Positions 59,042 to 64,000 of a stretch of 64,000 nucleotides of DNA are shown piece by piece. The translations under genes and the position numbers were made by a program. This stretch comes from Actinomyces naeslundii. Lineage in GTDB: Bacteria; Actinomycetota; Actinomycetes; Actinomycetales; Actinomycetaceae. Under the pieces are notes generated by a model, which ran no database searches, was not told where the DNA came from, and was given only the letters and a program-made list of their open reading frames with translations. The first letter of the stretch is position 1. Each line of letters opens with the position of its first letter. The stretch is from contig NZ_MSRR01000027.1 of the NCBI RefSeq assembly GCF_001956585.1, forward strand, positions 36,264-100,263. Reading direction: 5' to 3'.

Positions 59042-59935
59042 ATGAGCGAGACTCCCCGCCCACAACGCCCCGTCTTTCCGGAACCGCCCGCGGCACCCTC
59101 GCCGGCAGCGGCGTCGCCCGCCCCGACGGCGCCCCCGGCCAAGCAGCGGCGCTGGCGTGATGACCTGCACCTGGCGCACACGATCGCCAACAAGGTGGAC
59201 AGCCTCACCCAGGCCCGTTTCGACGCCGGCAACTTCACCGTGGAGACCAAGTCGGACCTCACGCCGGTCACCGAGGCCGACCGGGAGGCCGAGCGCGTCA
59301 TCCGTGAGCAGCTGGGGCGGGCGCGCGGACGCGACTCCGTTCTGGGCGAGGAGCTGCCCACCACCGGGCACTCCTCACGACAATGGGTCATCGACCCGAT
59401 CGACGGGACCAAGAACTTCGTGCGGGGCGTGCCGGTGTGGGCCACGCTCATCGGCCTCATCGAGGACGGCCAGTGCGTCGTCGGGCTGGTCTCCGCCCCC
59501 GCGCTGGGGAGGCGCTGGTGGGCCGTGTCCGGCGGCGGAGCCTGGACCGGGCGGTCGCTGAGCTCGGCGCGGCGGATGTCGGTGTCCGGCGTCGACGACC
59601 TCACCCGGGCCTCGATGTCCTACTCCTCGCTGTCGGGGTGGGCCCAGGCCAAGCGGCTGCGCGGGATGCTGGGGCTCATGCAGTCGTGCTGGCGCACCCG
59701 CGCCTACGGGGACTTCTGGTCCTACATGCTTGTGGCTGAGGGCGCCGTGGACCTCGCGGCCGAGCCCGAGCTCGAGCTCTACGACATGGCCGCGCTCGTG
59801 CCCGTGGTCACCGAGGCGGGCGGGCGCTTCACCTCGCTCGACGGCGAGGCCGGACCCTTCGGGGGCAACGCGGTGGCCACGAACTCGCTGCTGCACGACG
59901 TCGCCCTGAGCCACCTGGGCGCCGAGACGGACTGA
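59042..59935 (+). CDS. hisN: Inositol monophosphatase family protein, HisN-like histidinol-phosphatase
   Basis: Mg2+-dependent phosphatase of 297 residues. Metal-binding motifs are LGEELPTTG, the signature WVIDPIDGTKNFVRG, and AAEPELELYDMAALVPVVTE, complete for the family. The N-terminal 35 residues are Pro/Ala-rich. In actinobacteria this subfamily often acts as histidinol-phosphatase and is commonly found after aroA-rsgA; here it stands alone, so the exact substrate (histidinol phosphate or inositol phosphate) is inferred. ATG 59042 has only a weak GGTG ribosome site. Confidence 0.85.
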   Translation: MSETPRPQRPVFPEPPAAPSPAAASPAPTAPPAKQRRWRDDLHLAHTIANKVDSLTQARFDAGNFTVETKSDLTPVTEADREAERVIREQLGRARGRDSVLGEELPTTGHSSRQWVIDPIDGTKNFVRGVPVWATLIGLIEDGQCVVGLVSAPALGRRWWAVSGGGAWTGRSLSSARRMSVSGVDDLTRASMSYSSLSGWAQAKRLRGMLGLMQSCWRTRAYGDFWSYMLVAEGAVDLAAEPELELYDMAALVPVVTEAGGRFTSLDGEAGPFGGNAVATNSLLHDVALSHLGAETD

Positions 59936-59992
59936 GTCGCCGCAGCCGGCCGAGCCTTCACCTCCCATCACTGGATCTCAGCACGCCCTGAA

Positions 59993-60002
59993 GTTATAAA
60001 AG
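59993..60002 (+). repeat. Left copy of 10-bp direct repeat GTTATAAAAG flanking the ATPase gene
   Basis: GTTATAAAAG here matches 61229-61238 exactly. It overlaps tandem AAAAGATCT copies (59998-60019) just before the ATPase gene. Confidence 0.6.
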
Positions 60003-60044
60003 ATCTAAAAGATCTAAAACGCGCAAAAGTGGAGACGATCACGC

Positions 60045-61157
60045 ATGGCCAACCCCTTCAAACCCACAGCGGGCGCAACGCCTCCCTTACTTGTTGGCCG
60101 CAACCGCGTCATCGAGGAGTTTCTGGAGAGCCTCGATGACGGCCCCGGAGCACCCGGACTCCTGGAGCTCATCACTGGCGCTCGGGGCGTCGGGAAGACC
60201 GTCATGCTCACCGCACTGGGAGACTCGGCACGAGAGCGCGGCTGGGTGGTCGTTGATGAGACCGCACGCGAGGGACTCATGGATCGCCTCGCCGCCGAAT
60301 TCACTCGCCAGTTATCGCAGCTCGCCGGCAAGGAGCGCTCACGGTTGACCTCCTTGAGCCTAAGCACACCGCTCGGAGGCGGTAGCGCAACACTCGAGCA
60401 CGCACCTGCTCCTGAGCCCTCCTGGCGGCAGAAGGCGCGAGCACTGACCCAGTGGCTCGCGGAGCACGGCACCGGCCTGCTGCTCACGATCGACGAAGTG
60501 CATGCCATTCCGCGCGAGGAACTGCGAGCCCTGTCCGCAGAGGTGCAGCACCTCATTCGCGAAGGGGCTCCCATCGGCCTGCTCATGGCAGGACTCCCCA
60601 AAGCCGTTGAGGAGCTCCTCAATGACGACATCACCACCTTCCTGCGTCGAGCCGAGCGGATAGAACTCGGTGAGGTGGCCATCGACGACGTCTGTGAGGC
60701 CCTGAAGTCGACCTTCGACACGGGCGCGAAGGCGTTGAGCAACGACCTGGCCCAGGAGTGCGCGAACGCGACCGGCGGTTACCCATTCATGATCCAGCTC
60801 GTGGGGTACCAGGTGTGGAAGCACAGTGGCGATGGCCCAGTGACCCAGCCAGCAGTCGCCGCAGGAACGACCGCTGCCCGACTGCGCCTCGGCAACCTGG
60901 TTCATGCTCCGGCACTACGCGACCTGTCCGACGTCGACCGCACCATGCTCGTGTGCATGGCCAAGGACGACGGCCCCTCACAGATCGCCGACATCGCCGA
61001 ACGCATGGATCGCCCTGTCAACTACGTGTCGGTCTACCGCAACCGGCTACTCGCCGCCGGGATCATCAAGACCGCCGGCTACGGCAAGGTCGACTTCGCC
61101 GCCCCCTATCTGCGTGAGTACCTGCGCGAGCACGCAGCGCACCTCGTCATGGAGTGA
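60045..61157 (+). CDS. Orc/Cdc6-like AAA+ ATPase with C-terminal winged helix
   Basis: A 370-residue STAND/AAA+ type ATPase. Walker A reads GARGVGKT (residues 45-52), Walker B LLTIDEVHA (about 146-154), and a sensor-like GLPKAVEELL follows. A lid region and a C-terminal winged-helix (about 290-365, QIADIAERMDRPVNYVSVYRN) complete it. The architecture resembles archaeal Orc1/Cdc6-like proteins found singly in bacterial genomes, often near mobile DNA. Two AAAAGATCT copies lie just upstream, and a 10-bp direct repeat brackets the gene. No partner gene is evident. Function unknown; possibly defence or a selfish element. Confidence 0.75.
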   Translation: MANPFKPTAGATPPLLVGRNRVIEEFLESLDDGPGAPGLLELITGARGVGKTVMLTALGDSARERGWVVVDETAREGLMDRLAAEFTRQLSQLAGKERSRLTSLSLSTPLGGGSATLEHAPAPEPSWRQKARALTQWLAEHGTGLLLTIDEVHAIPREELRALSAEVQHLIREGAPIGLLMAGLPKAVEELLNDDITTFLRRAERIELGEVAIDDVCEALKSTFDTGAKALSNDLAQECANATGGYPFMIQLVGYQVWKHSGDGPVTQPAVAAGTTAARLRLGNLVHAPALRDLSDVDRTMLVCMAKDDGPSQIADIAERMDRPVNYVSVYRNRLLAAGIIKTAGYGKVDFAAPYLREYLREHAAHLVME

Positions 61158-61228
61158 GGCGCAGCCGCAGCCGACCACCCGCAGCCACACGCCGGGATCA
61201 CACGGGCTGGACTTGCTACGCATCCAAC

Positions 61229-61238
61229 GTTATAAAAG
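61229..61238 (+). repeat. Right copy of 10-bp direct repeat GTTATAAAAG flanking the ATPase gene
   Basis: Exact copy of 59993-60002, located 72 nt after the ATPase stop and before uppP. It may be an insertion-site duplication or a shared promoter-like element. Confidence 0.6.
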
Positions 61239-61403
61239 GGACACAAACTGATACGCGGCCGTAGAACTGGGCCTTTGACCCGGCGTCGCCGCGCGGCTGA
61301 ACCGCCACCGCTGCGGCGGGTACCACAGTTACCCGGCCGTTTCCCCACCTCGTGCGCCGGTAACCTGCCGTGAGTCCACCATCCGTCCACCCCAGGAGTC
61401 CCT

Positions 61404-62261
61404 TTGAACTGGCTGCACGCCGTCCTCCTCGGCATCGTCGAGGGCATCACCGAGTTCCTGCCGGTGTCCTCCACCGGGCACCTCAACATTGTCGAGAAGC
61501 TGCTCGGCTACGAGATCAACTCCGCGGGCATGACCGCCTTCACCGCCGTCATCCAGGTGGGTGCGATCCTCGCCGCCATCATCTACTTCTGGGCCGACAT
61601 CGTCCGGATCATCACCGCCTGGTTCAGGGGCATCAAAGCCCGGTTCAAGGGCCTGGACAACCAGCAGGCCCGCCAGGACCCCGACTACACGCTCGGTTGG
61701 GGCATCGTCCTGGGCTCGATCCCGGTGGCGGCCGTCGGGCTGCTGTTCAAGGACTTCATCGAGGGACCGGTCCGCTCCCTGTGGGTGATCGCCGGTGCCC
61801 TCATCGTGTGGTCGGCGGCCATGTGGATGGCCGACCGCCAGCAGAACTTCACCAAGGGTATGAAGGACGTGACCGTCAAGGACGCCCTCATCATCGGTGC
61901 GTTCCAGGCCCTCTCCCCGGTCTTCCCCGGCATCTCCCGCTCCGGGGCGACGATCTCCGCCGGCCTCTTCCTCAAGTTCGACCGGGTGACGGCCACGCGC
62001 CTGTCCTTCTACATGGGCATCCCGTCCCTGGTCGCGGCCGGGCTGCTGGAGGCTGCAACCGAGGCCGGCACCATCAGCAATACCGTGGGCTGGACGCCCA
62101 CCATTATCGCGACCGTCGTCTCCGGCATCGTCGCCTACGCGACCATCGCCTGGCTGCTGCGCTTCGTGTCCTCCAACAAGTTCACGTCCTTCCTCGTCTA
62201 CCGCGTACTGCTGGGCCTGGTCATCATCGCTCTGGTCTCCGCCGGCACCATCGCCGCCTGA
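61404..62261 (+). CDS. uppP: Undecaprenyl-diphosphate phosphatase
   Basis: Integral membrane enzyme that recycles undecaprenyl pyrophosphate to the monophosphate carrier for cell-wall synthesis; overproduction can give bacitracin resistance. The two catalytic motifs EGITEFLPVSSTGH (residues 13-26) and PGISRSGATI (about 175-184) are intact, with about eight membrane helices. It starts with TTG 61404, preceded by a CAGGAG site 5 nt upstream; no ATG or GTG is suitably placed. The 285 residues fit the family. Confidence 0.96.
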   Translation: MNWLHAVLLGIVEGITEFLPVSSTGHLNIVEKLLGYEINSAGMTAFTAVIQVGAILAAIIYFWADIVRIITAWFRGIKARFKGLDNQQARQDPDYTLGWGIVLGSIPVAAVGLLFKDFIEGPVRSLWVIAGALIVWSAAMWMADRQQNFTKGMKDVTVKDALIIGAFQALSPVFPGISRSGATISAGLFLKFDRVTATRLSFYMGIPSLVAAGLLEAATEAGTISNTVGWTPTIIATVVSGIVAYATIAWLLRFVSSNKFTSFLVYRVLLGLVIIALVSAGTIAA

Positions 62262-62302
62262 CGGATTCCTCTTCACCGGCATCGACATTTCTCGCGTGGA
62301 TG

Positions 62303-62485
62303 TTATGTCTCTGGAGCTTGAGGTTTTCTCACCAGAAGCCTTTGTGGAGGGTGAGGATGACCAGTACCAGCCCCTGTGTAGCCCTTGTCTGCCAGGGTGG
62401 GCAACCCCAGTGAGGCCGCCTTGGTTAGGACCAGGAACTCGCGATCAACCTCGTTAGGTGTGCGATATCCTAGGTTCGCGATCAC
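62303..62485 (-). mobile_element. Remnants of two transposases
   Basis: One frame reads LGYRTPNEV, typical of the C-terminus of IS30/IS3-type transposases. Directly after it comes AASLGLPTLADKGYTGAG, a middle stretch of IS5-like DDE transposases. The join and the lack of complete domains show nested, decayed insertions. The reading frame breaks again near 62370. No terminal repeats could be set. Confidence 0.6.
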
Positions 62486-62568
62486 CTTCGCCGGACGGTT
62501 CGAGAGAACTACTCACTCAAAACCGCCGGATCCTCACACGCCACTTAACGGTCAGAATCGCGTGTATG

Positions 62569-62599
62569 TTGACTTGCATCGAAAATCTCGGGGTATACT
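62569..62599 (+). promoter_or_regulatory. Promoter for the small membrane-protein gene, likely leaderless
   Basis: TTGACT (62569-62574) and TATACT (62594-62599) are separated by 19 nt. The -10 element ends 6 nt before ATG 62606, so transcription should start at the start codon; no ribosome site is present. Confidence 0.55.
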
Positions 62600-62605
62600 G
62601 GCATC

Positions 62606-63142
62606 ATGTCGTCGAGGGATGCTGATCTAGACCGACCGAGCTGGATGCGTCTGTGCGCGTGGAGCGCATTTTTTTCCACCCTACCGTCAGGCATCTGGCG
62701 CGTGCTCATGATTGTTGGATTCATGCCTGGAACGGCCGATTTTCGCGCCTTCCAGCTTGCTGGCGAACCCGCACTCGGATACGTCTACGTCTTTGGGTTG
62801 AGCATAGTGCAGGTGACGTGCGGTTATCTGGCCGTAGGACTCATACGGCCATGGAGTGAGCGCCTCGGGCAGTGGCGCATACCCGCCAGGCTGCCAGCGG
62901 TCCTCGGCGCTGTTGGCTCACTGGCTTTGATTTGGATCTTCAATGTGCAGATGGTCGCGAACGTCGCGTTTGGACACCGACCCGACGCTGGCCTGATCCA
63001 TAACTGGGCACTGGCTGTCATGCTGTGGTGCTACCTGCCTATTCTACTCTGGGGGCCGATGACGCTGGTAACGGTATGGGGCTACTGGCAGTGTCGGGTA
63101 CATGAAAATAGTGACTCTCGGGGTGAGAGTGGAGTGAAATAG
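62606..63142 (+). CDS. Small polytopic membrane protein of unknown function
   Basis: A 178-residue protein with four to five membrane segments (FFSTLPSGIWRVLMIVGFM, YVYVFGLSIVQVTCGYLAV, LPAVLGAVGSLALIWIF, WALAVMLWCYLPILLWGPM) and short polar ends. Base composition is lower in GC than the core genes, and transposase remnants lie on both sides, suggesting transfer. The ATG is probably leaderless from the promoter at 62569-62599. No family is recognised. Confidence 0.65.
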   Translation: MSSRDADLDRPSWMRLCAWSAFFSTLPSGIWRVLMIVGFMPGTADFRAFQLAGEPALGYVYVFGLSIVQVTCGYLAVGLIRPWSERLGQWRIPARLPAVLGAVGSLALIWIFNVQMVANVAFGHRPDAGLIHNWALAVMLWCYLPILLWGPMTLVTVWGYWQCRVHENSDSRGESGVK

Positions 63143-63165
63143 ATTTTTTGGACATTGAGGCTTAT

Positions 63166-63297
63166 TCAGTGGTAAAGGAAGTGTAGGCCGATGATGGCTG
63201 TGATGGTGGTGACGAATGTGTCGAGTGGTCGCCTGTAGTCGGTGTGGCGGATGCGCCGGTTCTTGAGGCGAACGATGGCTTGTTCCACGGGCCATCA
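63166..63297 (-). mobile_element. C-terminal fragment of an IS5-like transposase
   Basis: The frame reads PVEQAIVRLKNRRIRHTDYR, then RPLDTFVTTITAIIGLHFLY and a stop, the typical end of DDE transposases of the IS5 group. The rest of the gene is missing upstream of 63297. Its order relative to 62303-62485 does not fit a single copy. Confidence 0.65.
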
Positions 63298-63478
63298 AAT
63301 TTGATTGATTCGGGTATTGCGGTTTTCTCACTGGAGGTGGGTGCTCGTGGTCTGAGCGCTGAGACGGCGGGAAAAGGTGGATAGGGCCGAGGTGGGGTGT
63401 GTCGGAGCGGGGTGCACGCGGAGCCGTGCGTCAGAGTTGTTTTTGACCAAAAAAAACTGCCCGTAAGGGAAGTTCCGC

Positions 63479-63661
63479 GTGCTGTCCTACCGTGCCACTC
63501 TCGACTTACCCATCGCTACTGTGCGTATCGTCAGCGGCTGATTGATCGCCTACCGCCGCGCCCAGGACATCCACCCGCATCAGAGGGCGGCCACGACCTG
63601 GGGCCAGGCCATCCTGGTGCTAACGTGGCTCAAGGACGGCGCCGAGGAGGTCGGTGACTGA
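63479..63661 (+). mobile_element. N-terminal transposase fragment with in-frame stop
   Basis: GTG 63479 begins MLSYRATLDLPIATVRIVSG, then a TGA, and the same frame continues LIAYRRAQDIHPHQR and AATTWGQAILVLTWLKDGAE to a second stop. This pattern matches the N-terminus of actinobacterial DDE (IS5-like) transposases. The helix-turn-helix and catalytic parts are absent. Confidence 0.55.
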
Positions 63662-63712
63662 CCACAACAAGCCGTCGTCATTGATATCGGTGGGCTGTGA
63701 GACAGTATCCGC

Positions 63713-63830
63713 ATGCGGATCCTCCACACCTCCGACTGGCACCTGGGGGCGCACCTTCCACGGGCGCGTGCTCGATGACACGACCCCCCTTCGGTGACCA
63801 TCTCGTCGAGGTCGTCGCCGAGTCAGTCAA
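63713..63830 (+). pseudogene. Broken N-terminal fragment of exonuclease SbcD
   Basis: ATG 63713 reads MRILHTSDWHLG, the Mn-binding start of SbcD/Mre11 nucleases. One extra G in the run after it shifts the frame; the next frame gives RTFHGRVLDDTTPLR, and a second shift gives DHLVEVVAESVNAV. The catalytic domain is not present after that. The gene is a remnant. Confidence 0.65.
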
Positions 63831-63880
63831 TGCCGTAAGAATTCTGTTTCAGCACTGCTGACCGCTTGTACGATAGCGGC

Positions 63881-64000
63881 ATGGCCGATCCCATCTCCCT
63901 CGCTGTTCTGTCTGCCAGCATCGCCGGGCTGCTCATGCGCGGAGCCGCTGTGGCCGTTGATCCTTCGTGGGGCAGCGCGGCGTCACTGCCAAGCGATGCC
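63881..64000 (+). CDS. Start of an unidentified gene cut by the window edge
   Basis: ATG 63881 opens a frame of 40 codons (MADPISLAVLSASIAGLLMR, then GAAVAVDPSWG) that stays open to the edge. TACGAT lies 7 nt upstream, a possible -10 element of a leaderless message. Too little is seen to name a family. Confidence 0.4.
   Translation, partial: MADPISLAVLSASIAGLLMRGAAVAVDPSWGSAASLPSDA

Noticed and set aside
62303..63297. A single IS5-like element split by the membrane-protein gene
   Set aside because: The C-terminal piece (63166-63297) lies upstream, in the transcription sense, of the middle piece (62303-62485), the reverse of the order expected for one copy.

Overview
This window is high-GC chromosomal DNA from an actinobacterium, most probably an oral-type Actinomyces (oris/naeslundii/viscosus-like). 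The evidence is a fused kgd, an RsrA/SigR-type thiol-stress sigma pair, a bL37 ribosomal peptide gene, a monomeric isocitrate dehydrogenase, GTG starts with clear Shine-Dalgarno sites, several apparently leaderless genes, and a DUF6318/PKD-like secreted pair. No plasmid, prophage or CRISPR array was seen.

Layout. 1-7.8 kb: argS with a divergent tRNA-Arg(CCG), a glycerophosphodiesterase, a large M23 endopeptidase and two tandem DUF21/CBS membrane proteins. 8.1-10.8 kb: a lower-GC, decayed foreign-looking segment with the remnant of a radical-SAM/SPASM protein in one frame with an HPr-kinase-like ATPase and a NUDIX domain, followed by a frameshifted unknown gene. 10.9-24 kb: central metabolism and stress genes (kgd, SGNH protein, YczE-like membrane protein, bL37, rsrA-sigR, DoxX, icd, aroA, rsgA).

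24.2-48.7 kb is an anaerobic nitrogen-oxide respiration region. It holds a SufR-like iron-sulfur regulator, an operon for a three-cupredoxin copper nitrite reductase with two NnrS-like membrane proteins, and a DUF2249 gene. These are followed by a nearly complete molybdenum-cofactor set (moaA, moaD, moaE, moeA, moaC, mobA, mog), narK, narGHJI, a molybdate importer (modA and a fused modBC) and a MoeB-rhodanese protein. Together these genes import nitrate and molybdate, build the cofactor, reduce nitrate to nitrite, and probably reduce nitrite to NO. No NO reductase was seen.

48.8-62.3 kb: a secreted DUF6318/PKD-like pair, a divergently arranged siderophore ABC transporter with a DtxR-type iron box, a zinc alcohol dehydrogenase, two paralogous flavodoxin-like oxidoreductases (one fused behind a TetR domain), a GNAT, a HisN-like phosphatase, an Orc/Cdc6-like ATPase bracketed by a 10-bp direct repeat, and uppP. 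62.3-64 kb is a graveyard of transposase pieces around a small membrane-protein gene, with a broken sbcD fragment and the start of an unidentified gene at the edge.

The best candidates for new biology are the SPASM-HprK-NUDIX remnant with its 11-bp frameshifting duplication, the two-isoform SigR arrangement, the TetR-oxidoreductase fusion with an internal start, and the nitrite reductase operon with its iron-sulfur regulator.
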